Numbered from the stretch's first letter, positions 1-7,228 are shown. The stretch is 11,401 bases of DNA from Acidobacteria bacterium UBA6911 (GCA_002451015.1 DKBB01000290.1:55027-66427), one strand, 5' to 3'. Program-made: numbers and translations. Notes: generated from the sequence alone by a model not told the origin.

Positions 1-902
1 GTATGGGGAGCTTTCACCCTCTGGTGCGCCAGCATTTCGGCGAGATAAACCTTGTTGGCGCATTTAATGATGGACTGGGGATCGTCAACCACAACCAATC
101 CGTCCGCTTCCGCGTAACGGGCGAAACGGAAGGTATGGTCATTGACCGAGGTGGTTTCCCGGATGAAAAGAGCGTCATATTCTCCAAGACGGCCGAAATT
201 TTCTCGCGTGATCAGATCCACCTCAATGCCGATTTTCCTGCCTGCTTTGATAAATTTGCCCAGGGCGCGGGAATCGGAGGGGCTGTTTTCGGCGTCCGGT
301 TTATGCAAAATCGCCATGGAATAGCGAAAGGACTGCCTGGCGCGGCGGCGATACCCGGTCGCCGCAAAATAGGATTTTGCCGTTTTAAGAATAAATCCGT
401 AATGGCTTTTGGGAACATCCGCCATCCCTATGGGATTGATATTCTGAAGATCCCATGAACCGTCGTCCCCGCGAACGAATTCCGCCCGAAGGAACAGGCA
501 GTGAAACCGGTTAAGCAACTCCCGGCACAGGTCGTCATAACGCTGGGCGGTATTTTTCCCAAAATAAATGCTGAGATTAAAGCGGTCCGTTCGGATCGAA
601 CGCAACCTTTTTTGAATGAGGCCGTTCAATTCCACGTTCGCCAGCCGGACCATGGCGGGCGTATGGAGATCACGAATTGTGGTAATACTCGGGACCGGCC
701 GATGCCCCCGCGCTTCTGCAAGGAGGGATACATAGTAGCCGATTTCCTGGTAGCGGTAGAGTCGTGCGACATTGAATACACGGGTTCCCGTCATTCGCGA
801 AAATACAGGTTCGGTTATATACTTCTTTGCTGAAACGACCTCAAGATTCGGAATCTTCAGGGGCCAGTTTTTTACATTCGAAACAACAAGCAGCAGTTTC
901 AT
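1..902 (-). CDS. RimK-like ATP-grasp ligase with RLAN N-terminal domain (3' end outside window)
   Basis: Only the first 300 codons are present; the frame is open to the window edge. Residues about 1-190 match the RLAN domain (RimK-like ATP-grasp N-terminal), with the hallmark stretch GYYVSLLAEARGHRPVPS at residues 55-72 and LRAEF at 138-142. Residues about 195-300 match the pre-ATP-grasp and first ATP-grasp part of the RimK family, with LFIRETTSVN (245-254) and VVDDPQSIIKCANKVYLAE (271-289), where the lysine of NKVYLAE sits at the usual nucleotide-binding position. Known family members form amide bonds by ATP-dependent carboxylate-amine ligation; RimK itself adds glutamates. The rest of the catalytic domain lies outside the window. 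The ATG at 902 is 11 bases after the stop of the C39-like peptidase gene, so the two are very likely co-transcribed; this pairing recurs in other proteobacteria. The substrate is unknown. The family call is secure, the start slightly less so because an in-frame TTG lies 15 bases upstream. Confidence 0.9.
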   Translation of the reverse strand, partial: MKLLLVVSNVKNWPLKIPNLEVVSAKKYITEPVFSRMTGTRVFNVARLYRYQEIGYYVSLLAEARGHRPVPSITTIRDLHTPAMVRLANVELNGLIQKRLRSIRTDRFNLSIYFGKNTAQRYDDLCRELLNRFHCLFLRAEFVRGDDGSWDLQNINPIGMADVPKSHYGFILKTAKSYFAATGYRRRARQSFRYSMAILHKPDAENSPSDSRALGKFIKAGRKIGIEVDLITRENFGRLGEYDALFIRETTSVNDHTFRFARYAEADGLVVVDDPQSIIKCANKVYLAEMLAHQRVKAPH

Positions 903-913
903 ATTGCCGTCAC

Positions 914-1618
914 TCAAACTTTCCTTTTGGCAGGCTCGATAATGAGCAGGTTCCCGTCATAGGTCATGATTCCCAGAAGTATGGCACACACCAGACGGTC
1001 CAGGTCAGCCTCATAATAATGGGTGTCTGAATAGGGATTTTTTTCATAGGGATCCGCGACGGTTACCTTGTGGCTGTCCTGATCGTAGCCGCACAAAACC
1101 ACAAAATGGCCCACGACCTCACCGCGGATGTCATCATCATGAACATCTTCGAAAACTCTCATCGTGCGGTACAGATATGTGGAATTCAAACCTGTTATAA
1201 TTGGAATTCCGCGCTTTAAATAATGCCTTAAAAGACTTCGCGTTAAATCCTCAAACGCGATTCTGCCTCCGCGTTCGAGAAAACGGATGTATTCCCCGAT
1301 GGCAAATCGCTGTTTTTCATCTGAAGCGGCCTCTGACCTTAATCTCAGACGGCCCGCAAGATCCACCTTTGGCTGAAACCAGGTGGGGTCGAAGATCATC
1401 AGATTGAAAGTGAACAGAGTGACCTTGTACCCGCGATCCAGGGCATGATTCCCCATCATGACTGCAAGAGTACCTCCTGCGTCAAGTGTCTGGACCTCGC
1501 GTATCACCTGTTCCAGCGAAACATCATCCTTCAGGTAGCGGTAAAGCGCATGCAGGCATGTGGGGCCGCAAGTTGTGTCATCGGGCTGTGGCAGGATATT
1601 CAGTTTCAACGGATTCAT
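914..1618 (-). CDS. Stand-alone C39-like (papain-fold) cysteine peptidase
   Basis: This 234-residue soluble protein has the C39-like layout: a glutamine for the oxyanion hole (Q11 in LPQPDDTTCGPTCL), the nucleophile C17, the general base H171 in VVGHFVVLCGYD, and D189 in TVADPYEKNP as the third residue. C39 peptidases typically cleave leader peptides after double glycine as part of ABC exporters. This protein has no membrane helices or ATPase domain, so it belongs with the free-standing C39-like proteins. In other proteobacteria a C39-like protein, often fused to a GNAT acetyltransferase, sits beside an RLAN-RimK ligase, as here with the ligase 11 bases downstream. A GNAT domain is absent from this protein. 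The start is supported by GTAGGAAC about 9 bases before the ATG. A role in cleaving or transferring the peptide product made by the neighbouring ligase is inference. Confidence 0.85.
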   Translation of the reverse strand: MNPLKLNILPQPDDTTCGPTCLHALYRYLKDDVSLEQVIREVQTLDAGGTLAVMMGNHALDRGYKVTLFTFNLMIFDPTWFQPKVDLAGRLRLRSEAASDEKQRFAIGEYIRFLERGGRIAFEDLTRSLLRHYLKRGIPIITGLNSTYLYRTMRVFEDVHDDDIRGEVVGHFVVLCGYDQDSHKVTVADPYEKNPYSDTHYYEADLDRLVCAILLGIMTYDGNLLIIEPAKRKV

Positions 1619-1750
1619 TTTGTGTTCCTACGGTTCTCAAGCAGGGATTTCTGAAACCATGCCGTGTATCCGGTTCATTCTCCGATTCAATTAATTCGGG
1701 GCAGAAATCTATCGGGTTTTCATCAAAGGTCCATTGTCGTCTTCCGGACA

Positions 1751-1779
1751 TGCCAGGAGTTCCTTCTCAATCCTTGGCA
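1751..1779. repeat. Imperfect inverted repeat in the spacer between the C39-like and UPF0316 genes
   Basis: TGCCAGGA (1751-1758) can pair with TCCTTGGCA (1771-1779) with one bulged T, leaving a 12-base loop. On the plus strand it is followed by a T-rich stretch; on the minus strand, the direction of the flanking genes, there is no U run, so it is not a clear terminator for them. The rest of the 197-base spacer (1619-1815) shows no convincing gene or promoter. It is long enough to carry a separate promoter for the C39-like and RimK-like pair, but I cannot pick one out. Confidence 0.3.
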
Positions 1780-1815
1780 TTGGTTTTCTATTTTACCTTC
1801 ATACTGGCTGACGGG

Positions 1816-2409
1816 TTATACCTTCTTCCGCATTCTGGAGTGGAAATGGGTCCATCTGCGGGAAACGGGCAGACGATTGGGAGTTACGGCACCGCTTACA
1901 AAACGCACATCCTCGATAGAGTAAAACGCGTTGGGGTTATATTTCTTGATCATTTCCACGACAGATTCAATGGCTTTACGTTCTATAATAATGAAAATGA
2001 TCTTAACAGGTCCCGTTGCCCCTTCACCATCAACAACAGTGAGTCCATAGCCGGTGGATCGCAGGAAAGAGACGAGGGTGTCGGCTTCCTGGCGTGTAAT
2101 GATACGGATAACGACCCGGCCTATGGATATCCGGTTTTCAATGACTACACCCGCGTAGTTGCCCGCTGCAAAGCCCGCCGCATAGGCGACAAGGTACAAC
2201 GGGCTGTCCAACTTCTGGAAGACCTGGCGTATAACCAGAAGCCAGATAAGTACCTCAAAAAATCCGCTAAGAGTGGCATAATACCTAAGGTTTCTGTTGA
2301 TAAAAATGATTCGCAAGGTCCCCAGACTCACATCAATAATCCGGGTGAAAACGATGAGCAAGGGCAGGACCACCCACGTGTATGTCGCAGAGTCGAGAAA
2401 TGCAGTCAT
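1816..2409 (-). CDS. UPF0316 / DUF2179 family inner-membrane protein
   Basis: A 197-residue protein with three hydrophobic segments at about residues 12-35, 46-62 and 70-90, followed by a soluble C-terminal domain. The first half carries the UPF0316 signature residues FTRIIDVSLGTLRIIF (21-36), GFFEVLIWLLVI (49-60) and AYAAGFAAGNYAGVVIE (75-91). The second half (about 100-175) matches DUF2179, with LRSTGYGLTVVDGEGATG (116-133), a lysine-rich helix and NAFYSIEDVRFV (160-171). The biochemical role of this family is not established; the small DUF2179 domain resembles a ligand-sensing module attached to a membrane anchor. It is first in the leftward set, divergent from the ATP-grasp operon, and separated by 197 bases from the C39-like gene, so operon membership is possible but unproven. 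The ATG is preceded by AGG at 9-10 bases. Confidence 0.88.
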   Translation of the reverse strand: MTAFLDSATYTWVVLPLLIVFTRIIDVSLGTLRIIFINRNLRYYATLSGFFEVLIWLLVIRQVFQKLDSPLYLVAYAAGFAAGNYAGVVIENRISIGRVVIRIITRQEADTLVSFLRSTGYGLTVVDGEGATGPVKIIFIIIERKAIESVVEMIKKYNPNAFYSIEDVRFVSGAVTPNRLPVSRRWTHFHSRMRKKV

Positions 2410-2419
2410 AGTGGCAACC

Positions 2420-2448
2420 TATATAATATCCCTTTCGAAGCGACGCAA
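2420..2448 (-). promoter_or_regulatory. Candidate sigma-70 promoter for the UPF0316 gene
   Basis: Reading leftward, TTGCGT (2448-2443) and TATATA (2425-2420) are separated by 17 bases. A start seven bases past the -10 would leave a leader of only three or four bases before the ATG at 2409. In that case the AGG resembling a Shine-Dalgarno would lie mostly outside the message. Another AT-rich candidate (TTTACA then TATGAT, 15-base spacing) lies further upstream around 2484-2510, so the true promoter is uncertain. Confidence 0.35.
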
Positions 2449-2473
2449 AAGATAACCTTTAGCGTGTTCGTTG

Positions 2474-2504
2474 CCTACACTATTTATCATACTATTCTTG
2501 TAGG
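2474..2504. repeat. Inverted repeat CCTACA...TGTAGG in the divergent spacer
   Basis: CCTACA (2474-2479) and TGTAGG (2499-2504) form six-base arms; the interior holds two copies of ACTATT separated by TATCAT. The element sits upstream of the leftward UPF0316 gene and could be an operator or just AT-rich spacer. Only the symmetry is observed; no regulator is implied by the sequence. Confidence 0.25.
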
Positions 2505-2582
2505 TATGTAAAACAAATTCCCAACCGGCGCCAATAAAGGGAAATCCCGTCTTTATTCTGTACCGCGATATTGAGATAATGT

Positions 2583-2606
2583 ATGCATTCTCGTCTGAGA
2601 ATGCAT
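2583..2606. repeat. Perfect 10-bp inverted repeat upstream of the ATP-grasp operon
   Basis: ATGCATTCTC (2583-2592) and GAGAATGCAT (2597-2606) are exact reverse complements around a GTCT loop, 56 bases before the ATG at 2663. No T tract follows, so it is not a standard intrinsic terminator. It may be an operator for the divergent operons or, if transcribed, a leader hairpin. A second, weaker symmetry, AGACA (2623-2627) and TGTCT (2636-2640), surrounds a TATATC that could be the -10 box of the rightward operon. Confidence 0.5.
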
Positions 2607-2662
2607 GTAAACGACTGAATACAGACAGTATATCTTGTCTATTTATTAAAAGGATTCCCGTC

Positions 2663-4831
2663 ATGAAAATCGCCATTATCCACAACAAGGACAGAACCGG
2701 GGTCATCAACAAGTTCGGGATGCAGAACAAGGAGAAATACAATCCAAAGACCGTACGGCTGGTGGCGGAAGCCCTGGAGCAGGGGGGGCACAACGTCGCC
2801 GTCATCGACGGGAACATGGATGTCATTGAACAGCTGCAGGATTTCATGCCCCGGGTCATGGAAGGGGAGCGAATGGGCATGGTTTTCAACATGGCCTACG
2901 GCATACAGGGGGAAAGCCGCTACACCCACCTGCCGGCGATGATGGAAATGCTCGGCATCCCCTACGTCGGATCGACCCCGTCCGGGCACGCCCTGGCCCT
3001 GGACAAAGTCATTACCAAGGTGCTTATGCAGAAAAGCGGCATCCCCACCCCGGGCTTCTGGGTATTCTCCAAAGCGGATGAGGATATGGCCAGCGTCGAA
3101 TACCCCGTTATCGTCAAACCCAAACTGGAAGCCGTTTCCTACGGTTTAAGGATAGTAGACAACGAAACCGACCTGAGGGATGCCGTCAAATTCATTATTG
3201 AGGAATTCAAACAGCAGGCCCTAGTAGAGCAGTTTATCCGGGGAAGAGAATTTTGCGTTGGCCTCCTCGGGAACAATCCTCCGGAAGCGTTCCCGGTCCT
3301 TGAAATCGATCTCGAAGGGGATCCGGATGCCATACAGAGCGTCGAAGACAAAAAGAAGAAACCCAGGGAAAAAATCTGCCCTGCACCGATTTCGAAGGAA
3401 TTGGCGGATAAAATGGTTGGATACACCATCCAGGCCTTTAACGCCCTGCAGCTCAGGGATTTTTCCCGAGTCGACATCCGGATGGACGAAAACGAAAACC
3501 TTTATCTCCTGGAAATAAACTCGATGGCCAGCCTGGGAAGGACCGGAGCCTACGTCAATGCAGCCGCTGTCGCCGGATACGATTACAATACCTTAATCAA
3601 TAGAATTCTGGACGTGGCGGCCGTACGTTATTTCGCGGGAAGCACTCTGGTCGATAAAGAGGCAGATATCAAAGGTTTAAGCCCGAAACTTCCCCTGCCG
3701 ACCCGCATCCGGACCTATATCAGCAGCCGGAAGGACTCCATTGAGAAAACGCTGAAAGAGATGGTGAACACCAACACTTACGTCCGCAATGTCGACGGCG
3801 TGAATCATCTCGCCTCCATAATCAAAAGAGACCTCAGCGCTCTCGGCTTCGAACACCAGGTCTATTCCCAGATAGAAGTCGGCAACATCCTGTTCCTGAA
3901 CAACTGCGGAGGCAAAAATTACGACATTTTACTGCTCTGCCATCTCGACAATTCGACAACCCTCGCCAAACGCGAATTCTTCAAGGCAACGGAACAGAGA
4001 ATTTACGGCACCGGCGTCTGGGAGAATATCGGGGGGCTGGCGGTCATGATCACGGCCCTTCAGGCTCTGAGATTCGTGAGAATGCTCCGAAAGATGAAAA
4101 TTGGCATTCTTCTCACGACGGACGACACCCTCCAGGGGAAGATCAGTCAGAATCTTGTGCAGAACAAAACGCGCGCCGCCAAACACATTATAGGATTGAA
4201 GGGCGGCGGGCTGGAGGGAACGGTCGTGTCCTCCCGTTCCGGGGCGGCCGTTTACAGCTGCTCGATGAGCATGAAAGAGAAAGGCCATGCGGAGGACGTG
4301 TCCCGGGCGGTCAATATCCTTACCAGGATCCTGAGCAACTGGACGGGAATGACCGATGAGGCCAAGGGACTGGTTGTCGTTCCGACGGAAATGAATCTTC
4401 AATCCAACATAATGGGGCACTTCGCCAATGCGGATATTCTCCTGAGCATCCGATTCAGCGATATGGATCAGATGAATGGCATCGACAAAAAAATTAAAAG
4501 TTCCGTGACGGCGAAAGATCGCAGAATAATCCGGCTCCAGATTGACGGGGGCATACGAAGGCCTCCCATGAACAAGAATGAAGCGATAAGCGGCTTGTAT
4601 GAAACAATCAGGGAAATCGGCCAGACACTGGATGTCCGCATTGTGGAAGCCCACCGCTGGAGTTCCGCAGACATATGTTTTGCCGATCCGGATACGTCGA
4701 TGATCGACGGGATGGGACCGATTGGAACGAAAATAAAAGGAAGCGAAGAATATATTCTGAGGCACAGCCTGTTGGAACGGTCGGCGCTTCTGGCCCTGAC
4801 ACTGCTGGAAATCGGACTGGAGAAAAATTAG
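2663..4831 (+). CDS. ATP-grasp ligase (D-Ala-D-Ala ligase type) fused to a degenerate M20/CPG2-like peptidase domain
   Basis: 722 residues in two parts. Residues 1-325 follow the Ddl-type ATP-grasp: FNMAYGIQGESR (75-86), a nucleotide lysine in PVIVKPK (148-154), VEQFIRGREF (188-197), the metal residue D271 in DFSRVDIRM, and LEINSMASLG (283-292) with E284 and N286. Residues about 355-722 follow M20 peptidases of the carboxypeptidase G2 type, including the lid domain, SSAD (667-670) and DGMGPIG (682-688). Zinc and catalytic positions are mostly altered: H427-x-D429 is kept, but the bridging Asp is E454, the Glu-Glu pair is D488-T489, the EP glutamate is K513, and the final His position is K690. 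The ligase half should be active and the M20 half is probably a non-hydrolytic binding domain (inference). The ATG at 2663 has AAAAGG about 8 bases before it; an in-frame ATG at 2579 adds 28 residues unlike the family and is not used. This is the first gene of the operon, overlapping the next by one base. Confidence 0.88.
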   Translation: MKIAIIHNKDRTGVINKFGMQNKEKYNPKTVRLVAEALEQGGHNVAVIDGNMDVIEQLQDFMPRVMEGERMGMVFNMAYGIQGESRYTHLPAMMEMLGIPYVGSTPSGHALALDKVITKVLMQKSGIPTPGFWVFSKADEDMASVEYPVIVKPKLEAVSYGLRIVDNETDLRDAVKFIIEEFKQQALVEQFIRGREFCVGLLGNNPPEAFPVLEIDLEGDPDAIQSVEDKKKKPREKICPAPISKELADKMVGYTIQAFNALQLRDFSRVDIRMDENENLYLLEINSMASLGRTGAYVNAAAVAGYDYNTLINRILDVAAVRYFAGSTLVDKEADIKGLSPKLPLPTRIRTYISSRKDSIEKTLKEMVNTNTYVRNVDGVNHLASIIKRDLSALGFEHQVYSQIEVGNILFLNNCGGKNYDILLLCHLDNSTTLAKREFFKATEQRIYGTGVWENIGGLAVMITALQALRFVRMLRKMKIGILLTTDDTLQGKISQNLVQNKTRAAKHIIGLKGGGLEGTVVSSRSGAAVYSCSMSMKEKGHAEDVSRAVNILTRILSNWTGMTDEAKGLVVVPTEMNLQSNIMGHFANADILLSIRFSDMDQMNGIDKKIKSSVTAKDRRIIRLQIDGGIRRPPMNKNEAISGLYETIREIGQTLDVRIVEAHRWSSADICFADPDTSMIDGMGPIGTKIKGSEEYILRHSLLERSALLALTLLEIGLEKN

Positions 4832-6459
4832 TGAACCTCGCGAAAATTGAAGAGAAGTTCCGTTCTGATGAAAAAAATAAATTCGCTGCAGCACCAAACG
4901 GAATGGTTGCTTCGGCATTCCCGGAAGCGACGCAGGCCGGAGTGGAAATGCTTCAAAAAGGCGGTAATGCCGTGGATGCCGCCTGTGCGACCGCACTTGC
5001 ACTGGGAGTTTGCGAACCCCAGTCGAGCGGCCTTGGCGGGCAGTCAGCCTGCATACTTCACTTCAGGGGAAAGACCATCGCCCTGGACGGTTCGTCCCGC
5101 GTTCCTTCTCTTGCCCATATCAGCAAATTCGGCAAGGGAGAAAGAAGCAAGGGCTACCGGGCAACCACCATTCCGACGACGGTCGCGGTCATGGGATACC
5201 TGAATTTCAAATACGGCAAGCTGGAATGGAAAAATATCCTCCAACCGGCGATTCGAATCGCATCGGAGGGATACCGCATTACGGAGCTGCAGCACAGTCT
5301 GCAGAAACGGGAACTGGATAACTTTTTAAAGATACCTTCAAAGAGCGGCGCGAAATACTTTTTAAAGAACGGCGCCGAACCCTACCAGCCCGGTGACCTG
5401 TTTATTCAGCCGGATCTGGCCAACACCCTCCTTTATCTTGCGGAACACGGCCCCAGGTCTTTTTACCAGGGAATGATCGCCAAACGCATCGACGACGATA
5501 TGCAGGCCAATAAAGGATTCCTTCGCGCGGACGATCTCGCCATGATGCCCTGGCCGATCGAAAGAAAGATTCTCAAACGGCATTACCGGTCCGTTTCCAT
5601 CCTGTCCGCGCCGCCCCCGGCAGCGGGAAGGACTCTACTTCTCGTCATGATGATGCTTCGGCAGCTTCCCATCAAGGTCATTCGCCAGGAATCGCCCCAG
5701 TTCTATCACTTTTTCTCCGAGTCTCTGAGAAAGGCGTTCCTCTTCCGAACTCAGCGGCCGTTCGATCCGAACACCTTCTTTCAGATATCGGACAAAAAGA
5801 TGATCAACAGGAAATTCGCCCAGGAACAGGCAAAGTCCATCCGGGACAGGATTGATCCGAACCTGCCGCTGGTCGATCCTCAGGAAGAGGCGGACGGGGA
5901 AACTACGCATCTTTCCGCCATGGACAGTGAAGGCAATGCAATCGGAATCACGCAATCCATAGAACTGTCTTACGGTTCACGAACGGCAGCGGAGGGCCTG
6001 GGATTTCTGTACAACAACTACATTCGGGCGCTGGATGTCAACGATCCCAGTCACCCTCACTACCTGAGACCGAACGGGACGCCGTGGACGTCCGTGGCGC
6101 CCTCCATTATTTTCTATAAGAACACTCCGTGGATTGTAACCGGAAGCCCCGGAAGCGAGCGAATCTACTCAACCATCGCCCAGTTCCTGACAAACATGCT
6201 GGACAAAGAGGCATCCATGGACAAGGCGATAGAAAAGCCCCGTCTGCACTGCTCGCTCGGGGGCAAGGTCAGCATCGAGGCGAATCGATTCAACCCTGAA
6301 ATCGTTTCCTACATGGAAGAGATGGGGTACCAGATTGAAAAAAAATCGGATTACGATTTTTATTTCGGGGCCATCCATTCGGTCATGAAGTGCCAGACGC
6401 GCGAGGGATTTCAGGGCGCCGCGGAAGTAAGAAGAGACGGCACCGCAGGAGGCATGTAG
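4831..6459 (+). CDS. Gamma-glutamyltransferase family protein, cytoplasmic
   Basis: An N-terminal-nucleophile hydrolase of 542 residues. The conserved EPQSSGLGG (62-70) and the processing/nucleophile site GETTHLSAMD (356-365) are present; autocleavage before T358 would yield large and small subunits. YGSR, GLGFLYNN (389-396), SVAPS (421-425) and GSPGSERIYSTIAQ (438-451) match the small-subunit core, and R90 in SSRVPS may hold the substrate carboxylate. Typical enzymes transfer or hydrolyse the gamma-glutamyl group of glutathione-like amides in the periplasm. This one has no signal peptide, which implies cytoplasmic action. The usual DDF after the NN motif is replaced by IRALD, suggesting a non-glutathione substrate. 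The start is GTG at 4831, sharing its first base with the upstream TAG stop and preceded by GGAG at about 8 bases, so translation is probably coupled. It could hydrolyse, transfer or trim a glutamyl peptide made by the upstream ligase. Confidence 0.92.
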   Translation: MNLAKIEEKFRSDEKNKFAAAPNGMVASAFPEATQAGVEMLQKGGNAVDAACATALALGVCEPQSSGLGGQSACILHFRGKTIALDGSSRVPSLAHISKFGKGERSKGYRATTIPTTVAVMGYLNFKYGKLEWKNILQPAIRIASEGYRITELQHSLQKRELDNFLKIPSKSGAKYFLKNGAEPYQPGDLFIQPDLANTLLYLAEHGPRSFYQGMIAKRIDDDMQANKGFLRADDLAMMPWPIERKILKRHYRSVSILSAPPPAAGRTLLLVMMMLRQLPIKVIRQESPQFYHFFSESLRKAFLFRTQRPFDPNTFFQISDKKMINRKFAQEQAKSIRDRIDPNLPLVDPQEEADGETTHLSAMDSEGNAIGITQSIELSYGSRTAAEGLGFLYNNYIRALDVNDPSHPHYLRPNGTPWTSVAPSIIFYKNTPWIVTGSPGSERIYSTIAQFLTNMLDKEASMDKAIEKPRLHCSLGGKVSIEANRFNPEIVSYMEEMGYQIEKKSDYDFYFGAIHSVMKCQTREGFQGAAEVRRDGTAGGM

Positions 6460-7226
6460 TGGATCCTCTGCCCGTCCTTTTATCCATACCGCACGGAGGC
6501 GACCGGGTTCCCCGGGAGTTGCAGGACCGCCTGGAGATCGGGGAAAAGGAAATTTTCGAAGACATCGACGGCTTCACCCAGGACATTTACGACCTGAAGG
6601 AAAAAGTTTTGTTTGTCCATAAAGCGGATATCGCCCGAACATTTGTCGATCCGGGGCGCGCCCCTTCCGACCTGCCGCCGGAAAATCCCGATGGTGTGGT
6701 CAAGAGCCACACCTGTTTCGGGAAGATAATATTCAAACAAAACCGGCAACCGGACCCATCGGAGACATCGCATCTTCTTGAAAAATATTATCACCCCTTT
6801 CACCGCCGGCTGCGGCAGCTGATCCGCGAAAACAGACACAATTTTAAGTTATGTATCGACTGCCATTCGATGGCGGAGACCGGGCCTGCCATATCGCCGG
6901 ATACCGGAAAGGAAAGACCCCTGTTCTGTCTCGGGAACCGTTTCGGCGCATCCGCGCCCGATGAAGAGGTCCTGAAGCTGAAATCCTGTCTTATCGACGC
7001 TTTCGAACTGGACGGTGAAGACGTGGCCGTCAACAAACCTTTTGCCGGGGGATATATCACGCGGCATTACGGCAACAATCCCCTTCCCTGGATTCAGGTT
7101 GAAATGAACCGGAAACTGTATTTAAAGGCGCCCTGGTTCGATGCGGAAAAACTGACGATATCCGCAGACAGAACAGCCGAACTGAACGACAGGTTTTATC
7201 AGGCCCTAAGAAACTTCTTCGACTGA
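6459..7226 (+). CDS. N-formylglutamate amidohydrolase family protein
   Basis: 255 residues matching the FGase family (PF05013) from end to end: SIPHGG (9-14), FVDPGR (62-67, where the family often has VDLNR), YYHPFHRRL (110-118), IDCHSM (133-138), NKPFAGGYITRHYG (192-205) and IQVEMNRKLY (212-221). H12, D134, H136 and E215 are candidates for the zinc site and catalysis, as in related zinc amidohydrolases. Characterised members hydrolyse N-formyl-glutamate to glutamate and formate in histidine breakdown, but no hut gene is nearby. Its place behind an ATP-grasp ligase and a gamma-glutamyltransferase suggests another glutamyl or acyl amide. GTG at 6459 shares its G with the TAG stop of the previous gene and has AGGAGG about 8 bases upstream; a longer in-frame reading from 6390 would add an arginine-rich tail encoded inside the previous gene and is not credible. 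Confidence 0.92.
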   Translation: MDPLPVLLSIPHGGDRVPRELQDRLEIGEKEIFEDIDGFTQDIYDLKEKVLFVHKADIARTFVDPGRAPSDLPPENPDGVVKSHTCFGKIIFKQNRQPDPSETSHLLEKYYHPFHRRLRQLIRENRHNFKLCIDCHSMAETGPAISPDTGKERPLFCLGNRFGASAPDEEVLKLKSCLIDAFELDGEDVAVNKPFAGGYITRHYGNNPLPWIQVEMNRKLYLKAPWFDAEKLTISADRTAELNDRFYQALRNFFD

Positions 7227-7228
7227 TC

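Noticed and set aside
1685..1780. A short frame of about 23 codons on the minus strand in the spacer before the C39-like gene, considered as a precursor peptide for the peptidase or ligase.
   Set aside because: No good ribosome site and no double-glycine or other leader motif; the evidence is too thin.
1486..2511. A 341-codon open frame on the plus strand.
   Set aside because: It runs antisense to two well-supported genes (C39-like and UPF0316) and its translation shows no family features.
2579..2662. An upstream in-frame ATG extending the ATP-grasp protein by 28 residues.
   Set aside because: The added residues are not Ddl-like, the ATG sits beside the inverted repeat, and the ATG at 2663 has a ribosome site and the typical MKIAII start.
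3929..5002. A 357-codon open frame on the minus strand.
   Set aside because: It lies antisense to the ATP-grasp-M20 gene and the start of the GGT gene, both with clear motifs; a shadow of codon bias.
6390..6458. An upstream in-frame ATG for the FGase protein.
   Set aside because: It would add an arginine-rich tail inside the GGT gene; GTG at 6459 has an ideal AGGAGG and matches the family start.
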